From the NCBI RefSeq assembly GCF_900100795.1, contig NZ_FNCO01000009.1, positions 186,001 through 250,000 on the forward strand: a stretch of DNA of 64,000 nt, in the 5' to 3' direction. Below, one piece after another: positions 44,708 to 54,334 of this stretch; positions within the stretch are counted from its first letter, which is position 1, and the number at the start of each line of letters is the position of its first letter. The notes under the pieces were generated by a model, which saw only the letters and a list, made by a program, of their open reading frames with translations, was not told where the DNA came from and ran no database searches. Made by a program: the position numbers and the translations under genes. The stretch is from Pseudomonas abietaniphila. Its GTDB lineage: Bacteria; Pseudomonadota; Gammaproteobacteria; Pseudomonadales; Pseudomonadaceae.

Positions 44708-45147
44708 AAAGCGTTTCCGGTGTGAGAGGACGTACAGGGGCAGTGTGCCACTCATTACCGAGGCAGGTCATGTCTGTCTGCTGAAAGGAAAGCCAGCTTT
44801 GCATGCTTGAACGTCAGAGGACTGACGAAGCCTGCGAGGTGGTTTGAATCTGTGGCTTGCTGGCGATTGCGGTGGGTCAGCAGCATCAAGGGTGAATGAC
44901 ACACCGCAATCGCGACCGTCGTAACCTCCGATTGCTCCTACAGGAATCGGGGGCACCAAAGACTTGAGCATGACGCGGATACTGTAGGAGCTGGCTTGCT
45001 AGCGAAGGCGGTGGACCATTGAACATCATCGTCAACTGACACAGCGCTTCGCCGGAATGCCGCTTTCGTGAGCAAGCTCACTCCCACAGGTATTGCGCCG
45101 ATGCGCAAACCTGGAGGCTGGCGAATCGTTTTACACGGCGGAAGGAT
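44708..45147. other. Repeat-bearing gap, hydrolase to deoC
   Basis: About 440 bases. It holds two palindromic repeat elements at about 44854-44943 and 44983-45090 (the latter opens TGTAGGAGCTGGCTTGCTAG and ends in CACTCCCACAGG), and no gene. Confidence 0.6.
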
Positions 45148-45828
45148 TCAGTACCCCGAACCCGACGCCTCAGCGCCGCTGATGATGGCAATCCCGGAGC
45201 TGGTGCCCAGACGCGTGGCGCCGGCTTCGATCATGGCGATGGCCGTCTTGTAGTCGCGCACGCCACCCGACGCTTTGACGCCGACGTCGGCCCCCACGAC
45301 CTTGCGCATCAGGGCAACGTCTTCGAGGGTCGCGCCGCTGCGGCTGAAACCAGTGGAGGTTTTGACGAACGCCACGTTCAGCTCGCGGCAGATTTCACAG
45401 GCTTTGGTTTTCTGCGCATCGTCGAGCAGGCAGGTTTCCAGAATCACTTTTAGCGGCACTTCACCACAGGCCTGTTTGACGGCGGCGATGTCGTCACCGA
45501 CCTGATCCAGCAGGCCATCTTTCAACGCGCCTACGTTCAGCACCATGTCGATCTCGCCAGCCCCTGCCGCAATCGCCTGCTTCGCTTCGAAGGCTTTGGT
45601 GTCGCTCAAGCCGGCGCCCAACGGGAAGCCGACCACGGCGCAGACCTTGACCTGCCCATCGGTAAGCAGCGAGGCGGCGTATGGCACCTGGCCTGAGTTC
45701 ACGCACACCGAATAGAATCCATGCTCCTGCGCTTCACGGCACAATGTGGCGATCTGCTCGCGAGTCGCATCGGCGGCCAGCAAGGTGTGGTCGATATACT
45801 GCGCGAGTGCTGCGGGTTCGATCTTCAT
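45148..45828 (-). CDS. deoC: Deoxyribose-phosphate aldolase
   Basis: A 226-residue class I aldolase that splits 2-deoxyribose-5-phosphate into acetaldehyde and glyceraldehyde-3-phosphate. The Schiff-base lysine is K156 in FVKTSTGFS. The catalytic D94 lies in EIDMVLN and K185 in VKASGG. The start at 45828 is chosen because it begins the DeoC N-terminus; the frame to 45882 is not supported. It is divergent from deoQ. Confidence 0.95.
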   Translation of the reverse strand: MKIEPAALAQYIDHTLLAADATREQIATLCREAQEHGFYSVCVNSGQVPYAASLLTDGQVKVCAVVGFPLGAGLSDTKAFEAKQAIAAGAGEIDMVLNVGALKDGLLDQVGDDIAAVKQACGEVPLKVILETCLLDDAQKTKACEICRELNVAFVKTSTGFSRSGATLEDVALMRKVVGADVGVKASGGVRDYKTAIAMIEAGATRLGTSSGIAIISGAEASGSGY

Positions 45829-45915
45829 TTCGGTCCTTCTTCCTGTCGGGGAGCGGGTAAGAGAAGCAGTTACCAGCGACACGCTTTAAGCTGCAAGCCT
45901 GTGCGCTTCATTTTG

Positions 45916-45942
45916 TGTTGTATATATAACAGTAAATGTTAT
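45916..45942. promoter_or_regulatory. Candidate DeoQ operators between deoC and deoQ
   Basis: Two overlapping inverted repeats: TGTTGTATATATAACA at 45916-45931 and ATAACA-N5-TGTTAT at 45926-45942. Both match the perfect operator upstream of deoK (50348-50363). They lie 30 bases before deoQ and about 88 bases from deoC. Confidence 0.74.
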
Positions 45943-45971
45943 TTTTTTACCATATTCAATCGACAGCCGGA

Positions 45972-46742
45972 ATGCCTGTGGACAGTAAAAAATCCGACCG
46001 CATCAAACTGATTCAACAAGCCCTGCAGGATCAGAAAGCCATTCACCTGCGTGAAATGGCTGACCTGCTGGACGTCTCGGAAATGACGTTGCGCCGTGAC
46101 CTGGGCCGTCATCCCGACAAATTCCACCTGCTGGGCGGGCACATCACGCTGGCCTTCGATCCGTCCGACGCCAGCGATTACAAGGTCACCGAGCAAGGCA
46201 CGCGCCACGTCGAAGAAAAGCGCCGCATTGGCAAACTGGCAGCCGCCTTCATCAAGCCGGGTGACACCGTGTTCTTCGACTGCGGCACGACGATCCCTTT
46301 CGTCATCGATTTCATCCCCGACGAGCTGGAGTTCACTGCCGTGTGCAACTCGCTCAACGTGTTGCTCAAGCTGCAGCAGAAACCCAACTGCACCATCGTG
46401 CTGTGCGGCGGCACGTTTCATCGCAAGAACCAAGTCTTCGAGCATCACAGCGAAGCCAGCATCCTGGACGGCATTCGCCTGACCTGGGCCTTTGTCTCGG
46501 CTGCGGGTGTCAGCGATGAATTCGGCGTGACCTGCTTCAACTTCAACGAGGTCGAGGTCAAGCAGAAAGTCCTGCGCCAGGCGCGCCACTGCATGCTGCT
46601 GGCCGACCACACCAAATTCGACGCCGTGCGCACCGCGCACTTCGCCGCGCTGGAGAACTTCCATGTGGTGGTCACCGACAAGAAACTGCCCAAACCGTAC
46701 CGCGACCTGATTCAAGGGTATGGGGCGCAGTTGGTGATGTGA
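45972..46742 (+). CDS. deoQ: DeoR-family regulator DeoQ
   Basis: A 256-residue DeoR-type repressor. The N-terminal helix-turn-helix is QKAIHLREMADLLDVSEMTL RR, and the sugar-phosphate sensor follows (FFDCGTTIPFVIDF). It is divergent from deoC and lies beside the deoK-P-X operon, as in the Salmonella deoxyribose locus. The ATG at 45972 gives MPVDSKKSDRI; the earlier ATG at 45936 is possible. It probably binds deoxyribose or its phosphate. Confidence 0.85.
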   Translation: MPVDSKKSDRIKLIQQALQDQKAIHLREMADLLDVSEMTLRRDLGRHPDKFHLLGGHITLAFDPSDASDYKVTEQGTRHVEEKRRIGKLAAAFIKPGDTVFFDCGTTIPFVIDFIPDELEFTAVCNSLNVLLKLQQKPNCTIVLCGGTFHRKNQVFEHHSEASILDGIRLTWAFVSAAGVSDEFGVTCFNFNEVEVKQKVLRQARHCMLLADHTKFDAVRTAHFAALENFHVVVTDKKLPKPYRDLIQGYGAQLVM

Positions 46743-46767
46743 TGTTGTCTTGACAGACGCTGGCCCT

Positions 46768-46856
46768 TGTAGGAGCGCGCTTGCCCGCGATTGCGGTCTG
46801 TCAGTTGCAATAGTGGCGTCTGATACACCGCCATCGCGGGCAAGCGCGCTCCTACA
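46768..46856. repeat. Inverted repeat between convergent deoQ and deoX
   Basis: The 23-base ends (opening TGTAGGAGCGCGCTTGCCCG) are exact reverse complements. It lies between the deoQ and deoX stops, so it can form a strong hairpin ending or protecting both messages. Confidence 0.82.
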
Positions 46857-46868
46857 AAAGAAATGGCA

Positions 46869-47954
46869 TCAGCGTTTCAAATCACCTTCCAGTTGCCGCA
46901 CTTCACCCGCAGCGAGATACCCCGTCGTCACGCTGAACGACGCACTCTCCCCTGCCCCCAGCATCCGCACATTGCCCTTGGACTTCTCGGCCAGGTACCC
47001 CTCGGGCTCGCAGGTGGCGGGCAATACGAACGCCGCCACCTGTTGATCGACGTTGTGCAGAATCCAGCGTGCCGCGTGGTCGAACTGCTGCGGTTTGTAA
47101 CGGGTATAAAAAGCAGGCCCGTCGGGGTGCTTGAGCAGGAAATGCGCATCGCCCCTGGCGTCCGCCTGAACGCCGTCGAAGAAACAGACGATCTCCGGGT
47201 CATACAGCTCGGGCGTGTTCAAGGTCTGCAAGCGCGAGGGATCTTCCGTCAGCTCGGCCATGTACGCCGACCATGCAGGAGTCGGCTTGACATGCGCCGG
47301 CACGCTGCTGCGAACCCGCGTGCGTTCAACGCCCAGCGGCTCGACGAATTGCCCGTCCGCGACGTAGGCGTAGTTCATGTGCGCCATGTACATCAGTTCC
47401 ATCGGCTTGCCGGCCAGGTTGCGCACGTCCATGCCGATGTCGAACAGCGCCGAACCGGCACGCAGCGTCACGCTGGGCCGGGCGCGATAGTGATCGCCGA
47501 AGCCCATCACGTACTCATACTCGCCGCCAACGCGCAGAAACGCGCCGGCCGCATCCTGGCCGACTTCCAGCCAGGCACTGTCCATGGGCGCGCACGGCAT
47601 TTCGCCGTGCAGCGGGTGATCGTCCTGCGGGGTCGGGCAGCCGTTGCGCAGAAGGCCGCTGTGGAACATGAAGCAGCCATAGGTGCCGATCACGGTCGCA
47701 CTCGGGCGCGGTTGCTCGAACATGTTGCGCATGGTCAGGTCGCAACCGTCGAACACGGCCGACCAGATCATCTGCCCCTGATACGGCAAGACCACCACGC
47801 GACCGCGATTGTTCTCCAGCGCCAGCGCCCTCACGCCGCTCGGGTACGTCCACGCCAACACGCGAAAATCCGCCGACTCGAGCAGGGTTTTCTCGTCGCC
47901 ACCGAACAGCTCGGGGTAGAGCGAGATCGTGGTGCGCGTGTCGAGACCGGTCAT
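46869..47954 (-). CDS. deoX: Aldose epimerase-like protein DeoX (DUF4432)
   Basis: A 361-residue protein of the DUF4432/aldose-1-epimerase-like fold (the GTYGCFMFHSGLLRNGCP and MAHMNYAYV segments are typical). In Salmonella the deoX product accompanies deoK-deoP; its activity is not established, but a mutarotase role is likely. Its start overlaps the deoP stop by four bases. Confidence 0.87.
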   Translation of the reverse strand: MTGLDTRTTISLYPELFGGDEKTLLESADFRVLAWTYPSGVRALALENNRGRVVVLPYQGQMIWSAVFDGCDLTMRNMFEQPRPSATVIGTYGCFMFHSGLLRNGCPTPQDDHPLHGEMPCAPMDSAWLEVGQDAAGAFLRVGGEYEYVMGFGDHYRARPSVTLRAGSALFDIGMDVRNLAGKPMELMYMAHMNYAYVADGQFVEPLGVERTRVRSSVPAHVKPTPAWSAYMAELTEDPSRLQTLNTPELYDPEIVCFFDGVQADARGDAHFLLKHPDGPAFYTRYKPQQFDHAARWILHNVDQQVAAFVLPATCEPEGYLAEKSKGNVRMLGAGESASFSVTTGYLAAGEVRQLEGDLKR

Positions 47955-49282
47955 GATGCCGTCACCGCACCGACAGGTGCTGTTTCGCTGCGCGGATCAC
48001 GCATGCACTTGATCGCGTAGGCGACGATCACCACGAAGCACAACAGCGGCACGGTGTAGGCAATCTGCATATTGCCGTGGGTGGCATCGGACAGCAGGCC
48101 CTGGAAGATCGGCATGACGCCGCCACCGACAATACTCATGACCAGCAATGAGCCGCCCACGCCAGTGTCTTCGCCCAGGCCATCGATGGTCAGGCCATAA
48201 ATCGTCGGCCAGCAAGGACCGAGGAAGATACTCACACCCACCGCGGCGTAAACCGCGCTGATGTTCGGCACCAGAATCGTGTACGCCAGCAGCGCAATGG
48301 TCAGCACGCCGTAGATCGCCAGCACCTTTGCAGGGTGCATCTTGCGCATCAGCAGGTTGGCAATCATCTTGCCGACGAAGTAAGCAGCAAAGGTGGTCAG
48401 CAGGAACCACGACGCGCTGCGTTCGTTCATGCCACCCATCTGCATCGCCAGGCGAATGGTGAAGCTCCACACACCGACTTGCGCCCCGACGTACAGGAAC
48501 TGCGCCAGCACACCGAAGGTGAAACGCGGATTGCGCCACAAGCGCGACAGGCTCTGGCCGATGCTACTGGATTTCACGCTGGCTTTGACGATGCCTTTGC
48601 AGGCCGGGAACTTGGTGAAGGCGATCAGCACGAACATCAGAATCAGCACCGCGATCATCCATTTGTACGGCAGCAGGGTCGACTGGATCATTTCCAGTTG
48701 CTGGATCGCCGCGTCGGAGGCACTCATCTGCGTCAGCTGCTCACGGGTGGCGTCGGTGTCCTTGAACATCACGAAGCTGCCGACGTACACGCCCGCCATG
48801 GCGCCGAACGGGTGGAAGGTCTGCGAGATGTTCAGGCGGCGAGTACCGGTTTCGCGAGGGCCCATCAGGGTGGAGTAAGTGTTGCAGGCGGTTTCCAGGA
48901 ACGACAGCCCCGCTGCGATGACGAACAGCGCCATCAGGAACATGCCGTACTTGGCCATGGACGCTGCCGGGAAAAACAGCGAGCAACCCACCATGTACAA
49001 CAACAGGCCGATCAGAATGGTGGTCTTGTAGCTGAAACGCCGGACGACCATGGCCGCCGGAATCGCCACGAAGAAGTAACCCAGATAGAACGCCGACTGG
49101 ACGAAGGCGGTCTGGAAATCGCTGAGCAGAAAGGCCTTCTTGAAGTGCGCGATCAGCACATCGTTCATGCTCGCCGCCGCCGCCCACAACGCGAAACAGC
49201 AGCACAGCAGCAGGAAGGCGAACCAGGGCGTGCGGTTCAGGTAGAACCCGTCCGGTGATTGTTGGAGCGCGGGTTTTGTCAT
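47951..49282 (-). CDS. deoP: Deoxyribose permease DeoP (FucP-like MFS)
   Basis: A 443-residue major facilitator of the L-fucose permease group, with about 12 hydrophobic segments. The NDVLIAHFKKAF and GLSFLETACNTYSTLMGP segments match the FucP group. It imports deoxyribose. GGAGAACAACA precedes the ATG at 49282. It lies between deoX and deoK. Confidence 0.88.
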   Translation of the reverse strand: MTKPALQQSPDGFYLNRTPWFAFLLLCCCFALWAAAASMNDVLIAHFKKAFLLSDFQTAFVQSAFYLGYFFVAIPAAMVVRRFSYKTTILIGLLLYMVGCSLFFPAASMAKYGMFLMALFVIAAGLSFLETACNTYSTLMGPRETGTRRLNISQTFHPFGAMAGVYVGSFVMFKDTDATREQLTQMSASDAAIQQLEMIQSTLLPYKWMIAVLILMFVLIAFTKFPACKGIVKASVKSSSIGQSLSRLWRNPRFTFGVLAQFLYVGAQVGVWSFTIRLAMQMGGMNERSASWFLLTTFAAYFVGKMIANLLMRKMHPAKVLAIYGVLTIALLAYTILVPNISAVYAAVGVSIFLGPCWPTIYGLTIDGLGEDTGVGGSLLVMSIVGGGVMPIFQGLLSDATHGNMQIAYTVPLLCFVVIVAYAIKCMRDPRSETAPVGAVTAS

Positions 49283-49362
49283 TGTTGTTCTCCGTGAAGT
49301 GCAGGGACTGCCGCGCCACGCCGATGCGGTCATCGGTCATGGCGCGGCGGCGCGTGGATGAC

Positions 49363-50283
49363 TTACAGCGTTTCGAGGAATTGCCCGAACTTGGCAGCGT
49401 CCGGATAGGAACTCTGAGTGCCCAGGCCGGTGACCGAACAGGCGGAGTAGGCCACCGCCTGGGTCATGGCATTGCGCATGTCACCGTCCTCGCTCCAGTG
49501 GCGAGCGAAACAACCGATGAAGGCATCGCCTGCGCCTGTCGTGTCGCGGGCGTTGACCTTAATGCCCTCGACGCGGAATTCACCCTCTTCGCCCACGTAC
49601 AGCGCGCCCTTCTCGCCAAGGGTCACGATGACGTGACGAATGCCGTCCTGCACCAGTTGCAAGGCGGCAGCGCGGGCAGCCTCCAGGGAGTCGACGACTT
49701 GCCCGGTGATCAGCGCCAGCTCGGTCTCGTTGGGGATGAAAAAGTCCAGTTGCGACAGGTGCTCACGGCTCAGGCCTTTGACGGCCGGCGCGGGGTTGAG
49801 CAACACCGGGATGCCGTTGGCCTTGGCAAATTCGATGGCGTAGTAAACCGTCTCCAGCTCGATTTCCAGCTGCAGCACCATCAGTTTGCAGTCGCGCAAT
49901 GCGGCGTGCGCGGCGTCGATGTCGGACGGTTTGAGGTGCGCGTTGGCGCCTTTGACGATGAGGATGCTGTTGTGCGAATCGCTCTGCACGAAGATCGGTG
50001 CGACGCCGCTGGATACGCCAGGCACGCGCTGCACGAATTGGGTGTCGATGCCGAAGCGCTTGAAGTTGGCCAAGGTGTTGTCGGCGAACATGTCGTCGCC
50101 GACCTTGCTCAGCATCAGCACGTCGGCGCCGAGCTTGGCAGCCGCGACGGCCTGGTTGGCACCCTTGCCACCGCACCCCATGGCGAAATTCGGCGCTTCA
50201 AGGGTTTCGCCCTGAGCCGGCATCCGGTCGATGTAGGTGATCAAATCCACCATGTTGCTGCCGATGACCGCGATCTTGTTCAT
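49363..50283 (-). CDS. deoK: Deoxyribokinase (PfkB family)
   Basis: A 306-residue kinase that phosphorylates deoxyribose to deoxyribose-5-phosphate, the DeoC substrate. The PfkB signatures are GCGGKGANQA (about residues 37-46) and DTTGAGDAF (about residues 247-255). The N-terminus MNKIAVIGSNMVDL closely follows the DeoK pattern. It is the first gene of the deoK-P-X operon and has an operator 65 bases upstream. Confidence 0.92.
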   Translation of the reverse strand: MNKIAVIGSNMVDLITYIDRMPAQGETLEAPNFAMGCGGKGANQAVAAAKLGADVLMLSKVGDDMFADNTLANFKRFGIDTQFVQRVPGVSSGVAPIFVQSDSHNSILIVKGANAHLKPSDIDAAHAALRDCKLMVLQLEIELETVYYAIEFAKANGIPVLLNPAPAVKGLSREHLSQLDFFIPNETELALITGQVVDSLEAARAAALQLVQDGIRHVIVTLGEKGALYVGEEGEFRVEGIKVNARDTTGAGDAFIGCFARHWSEDGDMRNAMTQAVAYSACSVTGLGTQSSYPDAAKFGQFLETL

Positions 50284-50347
50284 GTGTGTGATTACCTTGT
50301 GCACGCGGTGAGGTTCTGGAAAACGAACCACAGCGCGTTATTATTTT

Positions 50348-50363
50348 TGTTATTTAAATAACA
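50348..50363. promoter_or_regulatory. Candidate DeoQ operator upstream of deoK
   Basis: TGTTATTTAAATAACA is a perfect 16-bp palindrome, 65 bases upstream of the deoK start. It matches the repeats at 45916-45942. Confidence 0.78.
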
Positions 50364-50418
50364 TTTGTTGTGACTATTCAACCTATTTTTTATAGGCGGT
50401 CGTGCTGCGCAAACGAAA

Positions 50419-50446
50419 ACGGGCCAGACATCGCTGCCTGGCCCGT
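50419..50446 (-). terminator. Possible minus-strand terminator downstream of the DUF969 remnant
   Basis: ACGGGCCAG (50419-50427) pairs with CTGGCCCGT (50438-50446); on the minus strand the stem is followed by TTTTCG. It may once have ended the broken minus-strand gene above. Confidence 0.6.
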
Positions 50447-50781
50447 GAAAACCCTGGATTTAGAGGGGTTGGCGCCGCTGGTCTATACAGACCACCGCCA
50501 GTCGCAATCGTTTGCGATCACCTTTTTTCGTCATCTCGAGATCGCTGTCAGCCGCACGCACCTGCGGCTAAACACGCTCACTGCGCATCCCACGCTCCCA
50601 TGGCTGAACACGCTTCAATGTTCGCCCCACGCTCCCATGGCTGAACACGCTTCAATGTAGGAGCGCGCTTGGTCTGGGCCGCATTCGGACGATCTGCCGG
50701 GAACCGGCAGCACAACGGATGCATACGGAGTGTCAGGTAAACCGAGCAAAGCCGGGCAAAACCAACCCCCTACGCACTACA
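50447..50781. repeat. Repeat-bearing gap above deoK
   Basis: Two 31-base direct repeats at 50590-50620 and 50627-50657 (beginning CCACGCTCCCATGGCTGAAC) have a period of 37. A one-sided palindromic element starting at 50656 (TGTAGGAGCGCGCTTGGTCT, with CTGCCGGGAACCGGCAG) follows to about 50742. No gene. Confidence 0.65.
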
Positions 50782-50952
50782 TCAGGAAATACAGAACCCC
50801 GTACCGATGTTGGCAAGGAGGGTGTCCAGCGGCATGCTCGCGGCCAGGCCCGTGGCCAGTGCCACCACCAGCATCGGATTGAAGCGCAGGACAAATCCCA
50901 GAACGATCACCAGCACACCGAGCAGCGGCCAGAGGTTGATAGCGGTTTGCAT
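50782..50952 (-). pseudogene. Truncated DUF969 membrane-protein gene
   Basis: The 56-residue frame (INLWPLLGVLVIVLGFVLRF, then NPMLVVALATGLAASMP) is the N-terminus of a DUF969 permease-like protein, normally over 200 residues. It ends abruptly with GTGFCIS and stop, and none of the rest is found in the following repeat-filled sequence. The usual partner gene (DUF979) is also absent. A decayed remnant is the best reading. Confidence 0.68.
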
Positions 50953-51474
50953 AATCGAGATCTCGTGGTTGTGGTGCCCTGATTCGGGGAATGGACACAT
51001 CGACGGTGGACCGACCGATTCGGCGCAGATGCCAACGCGCCGACCCCATCGGCACGGTAAAGCTGACGATCAAGCGGTTCTCGTCCAGGTCATTGCCGAC
51101 GTTCGAGCGCACGGTCGCATTGCGCCACTTCAGGCCGAGGTTTTCCAGCGTGCTGCGTCCACTCCGGCGGCGTCCCTTGCTCTTCTCGACGGCCATCTTT
51201 CTGCAGGTCGGGGCGCTGCGTCCAACGGGAAAAAACCACTATGCCCGATAACATTTTCTGTTCAGCGGCGGGCTCAGGTATTTGATTGGAATAACGCCCG
51301 CCTTTAATGAGTCGCAAACTTGCGCTGCCTGAAAAAGTGTCCTGAATGCGCTCGAACGCTTCCCATGACACCACACTGGAAATGTCCGTCTTATTTTCCT
51401 GATCAATGAGTCAACAATAATATCTCGCACAACAAGAACAACAGGAGCTCGATAACTCTCCCAATGGAATCGAT
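50953..51474. other. Intergenic region, DUF969 remnant to AraC gene
   Basis: About 520 bases. A minus-strand frame ending near 50777 (start 51196) opens with KSKGRRRSGRSTLENLGL and overlaps the remnant; its family is not recognisable and it may be non-coding. The rest is upstream sequence of the AraC gene. Confidence 0.4.
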
Positions 51475-52476
51475 ATGCAAAGTATTTCTTCTGCGTTCGC
51501 CCTCGCACTTATCGAGGCAATGGGCAGTGCCGATACACCGATTAATCCGCTTGCAGTAACGCTCACCAAAACGACCGCACCGTTGACGCCTGAGCGGATA
51601 CCCCTGCATGAACTTTCACGGCTCATTGAAGACGTTCAGGTGCGCAGCGGGAATGAAGACCTTGGGCTGCTGGCCTATGAAAAGGCCCACCCGGCTCATT
51701 TGGGAGCCTTGGGCTACGCGGCCATGTCCAGCGCCACACTGCGCGAGGCCATGGCTCGGATGGTGGAACACCACACCATGATTGGCACCGGCTTCTGCAT
51801 GTTTATGGACAGCACCGCGAGCACCCTCAGAATGGCCGGACTGTCTGCGACCCCACAGAACGCATTGCCCAGGGTCTTCGTCGATGCGGTGGCGTCGATC
51901 ACGCTGGGCCTGCTCCACTGGCTCGCCCCATCGCTGCGGATTACGCCGGTCAGAGCGGAATTCATGTACGAGCAGCCCCGGAATACGGGGCGACTCGAAC
52001 AACTGTTCGGTACCGACCTGCGCTTTTCATGCCCGGTGAATGCGTTGACCTTCCAGCGGGCTGACGCAGAGCATGCCGTCGCCACCTTCGATCCTTCCCT
52101 GCAACATATCCACGATCAATACCTGAAACGCTGTCAGGACGAGCAGAACAGCGACAGCATCACCGCAAGGACCACCGGCGCAATACTGCAACACCTCAAT
52201 CAAGCCCGGGCACTTGGCATGGAAGACATCGCAAAGACGCTGGGGCTCTCCAACCATCAATTGATCAGGTCGCTGGACAAAGACGGGCAGCGTTTTCAAA
52301 AGCTGGTGGACACCGTTAAAAAGCAACACAGTCACCATTTGTTGATGAACACGTCGCTCAGCCTTAAACAGATTTCATACAGCGTGGGTTTCAAAAACCC
52401 CAGCGCGTTTAACAAAGCATGCGAACGATGGTTCGGTATGTCTTCGGGTACTTATCGCCTGGGCAGACGGGCCTGA
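51475..52476 (+). CDS. AraC-family regulator with arabinose-binding-like domain
   Basis: A 333-residue AraC regulator. The N-terminal large sensor domain (about residues 15-200) is of the OruR/ArgR-like 'arabinose-binding' type. The C-terminal helix-turn-helix (about residues 235-333) contains LSLKQISYSVGFKNPSAFNK. The ligand is unknown. It is not clearly linked to any neighbour operon. Confidence 0.85.
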   Translation: MQSISSAFALALIEAMGSADTPINPLAVTLTKTTAPLTPERIPLHELSRLIEDVQVRSGNEDLGLLAYEKAHPAHLGALGYAAMSSATLREAMARMVEHHTMIGTGFCMFMDSTASTLRMAGLSATPQNALPRVFVDAVASITLGLLHWLAPSLRITPVRAEFMYEQPRNTGRLEQLFGTDLRFSCPVNALTFQRADAEHAVATFDPSLQHIHDQYLKRCQDEQNSDSITARTTGAILQHLNQARALGMEDIAKTLGLSNHQLIRSLDKDGQRFQKLVDTVKKQHSHHLLMNTSLSLKQISYSVGFKNPSAFNKACERWFGMSSGTYRLGRRA

Positions 52477-52649
52477 GGTATTCGAAAGCGGGCGTAACCG
52501 ATAGTCGGGAACATGCAGTAACGCGCCGTCCATAATTGTTATCCGCATCCGGTTTTCATTTATCCGCGGCAGGACAGTCTTACTCATCACGCTACTAACA
52601 AGGTGAGAATTGGCAGTAAGACCTGACCTTCACGTGGATAAATCGAACG

Positions 52650-54281
52650 ATGCAGCTAAGACGTTTTAATTTCGCGATGCGAATCCGACTGTGTTTTGCC
52701 TTGGTGATCGCGGCGCTGATGGGCGTGGGCGCCTTTGCCATGTATCAAGCCAGGGAAATACGTCAGGCGAGTCTGGTGGTCGAACAGGATGCCCTGCCCG
52801 GCATCGCTCTGGGTGACGACATCACGCTGGCCTTTACCAAAACCCGCTTCGGCGTGATTCGGTTGCTGACTTCCACCAGCGACAGCGCGCTGGACAGCAA
52901 CTATGCGGCGTTTGTCTCCGACACCCGGGAGTTCGCGACGGCTCAGGACACCTATCGGCCGATCATCAGCGGGGATCAGGAACGGACCCTGTTCAATACC
53001 ATTGGCACGCTTTTCGAAAAGTACCGGACCTCTGCCGTCCGCGTTCATGACTTGCTCAAGCAAGGCGCTTCCAACGACGCGAACGCGCTGGTCAACGGCG
53101 AGATGTCGACCCTCGCTCAGGCCATGATCAAAACACTGGGCGAGCTTGAGCTGCTCAACGACCAGGCGCAGCAAACTGCAAGCGCGGCCGGGCAGCAGGC
53201 GTACCAGACCTCGCTTCGTGTCACCTTGATCGTAATCGTGCTGTCGACGCTGGGCGCGATCGTCATCGCCTATCGCCTGACCGAAAGCATTGCACGCCCT
53301 GTCGCGCAGGCGCTGCACGCTGCCGACGCCATCGCGCGGGGCGATCTACGTGAAACCGCCCTGGACGTCAGCGACAATGACGAGGCTGCGCAATTGCTGC
53401 GAGCGGTGGTGACCATGCGTGAAAGCCTCAGTCAGACGCTGACCGGTGTGCACCAGGCGGCCAGCCAGCTTTCAAGCGCTGCCGAGGAGCTGAGCATGCT
53501 CGTCAGCACCAGCTACGAAGACCTGCAGCTGCAGAACAGTGAGCTGGAACAGGCAGCCACCGCCATCACCGAGATGAGTCAGGCTGTGGACGAAGTCGCA
53601 CGCAACGCGAGCAGCACATGCGAGGAGTCGCGGGCCTCGCTGAATCTCGCTCGCGATGGCCAGCAGGAACTGACCTCGACGATCAATGCGATCACCCGGC
53701 TGGACACCAGCGTCAACGGCGCCTCCGAGCGCGCAGGCATTCTGGCGGCCAACACCGTGGAAATCAGCAAGGTGCTTGAGGTGATTCGTTCGGTCGCCGA
53801 CCAGACCAACCTGCTGGCGCTCAACGCCGCGATCGAAGCCGCACGCGCAGGGGAAGCAGGACGGGGGTTTGCCGTCGTCGCCGACGAAGTCCGATCGCTG
53901 GCGCACCGCACCAGTACGTCGACCATGGATATCGAACGCATGATCGGCCATATCCAGAACGGCACTCAGGACACCGTGGGCGCGTTGAACGACAGCGCCA
54001 TTCAAGCCGCGCAGACCCGCGAGCAGGCGGCTTCCGCCAACAAGGCGCTGCAAGGCATCACGACCACGGTCAACAGCATTGACGAGCGCAATGCCCTGAT
54101 CGCCACGGCGTGTGAAGAGCAGGCCCTGGTCGCCAAGGATGTGGACCGCAGCATCATCCGCATTCGCGACCTCTCGGTGCAGTCGTCGGTTCGCTCCGAT
54201 CAGACCCGAGCCGCGAGTGAAGAACTGGCGCAGATCGCCGTCGCACTCAAGCAGCGCCTGGACGGATTCACCTTCGGGTGA
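52650..54281 (+). CDS. Methyl-accepting chemotaxis protein
   Basis: A 543-residue chemoreceptor. There are transmembrane helices at about 11-32 and 190-212. Between them lies a four-helix-bundle-type periplasmic sensor (about 33-190, with VEQDALPGIALGDDI). A HAMP domain follows (about 213-265). The signalling tip contains SVADQTNLLALNAAIEAARA and GEAGRGFAVVADEVRSLA. The ligand is unknown. Confidence 0.92.
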   Translation: MQLRRFNFAMRIRLCFALVIAALMGVGAFAMYQAREIRQASLVVEQDALPGIALGDDITLAFTKTRFGVIRLLTSTSDSALDSNYAAFVSDTREFATAQDTYRPIISGDQERTLFNTIGTLFEKYRTSAVRVHDLLKQGASNDANALVNGEMSTLAQAMIKTLGELELLNDQAQQTASAAGQQAYQTSLRVTLIVIVLSTLGAIVIAYRLTESIARPVAQALHAADAIARGDLRETALDVSDNDEAAQLLRAVVTMRESLSQTLTGVHQAASQLSSAAEELSMLVSTSYEDLQLQNSELEQAATAITEMSQAVDEVARNASSTCEESRASLNLARDGQQELTSTINAITRLDTSVNGASERAGILAANTVEISKVLEVIRSVADQTNLLALNAAIEAARAGEAGRGFAVVADEVRSLAHRTSTSTMDIERMIGHIQNGTQDTVGALNDSAIQAAQTREQAASANKALQGITTTVNSIDERNALIATACEEQALVAKDVDRSIIRIRDLSVQSSVRSDQTRAASEELAQIAVALKQRLDGFTFG

Positions 54282-54334
54282 ACACGCGACGCGGCACGAC
54301 AACCGCTACCGAAAGGATTGAGCCAGGATTAGCC

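Noticed and set aside
45936..45971. Earlier ATG for deoQ at 45936
   Set aside because: It would start inside the T-rich operator region with no ribosome site; possible but less likely than 45972.
46863..48020. 385-codon plus-strand frame across deoX
   Set aside because: Antisense of the deoX and deoP genes, with no recognisable domain.
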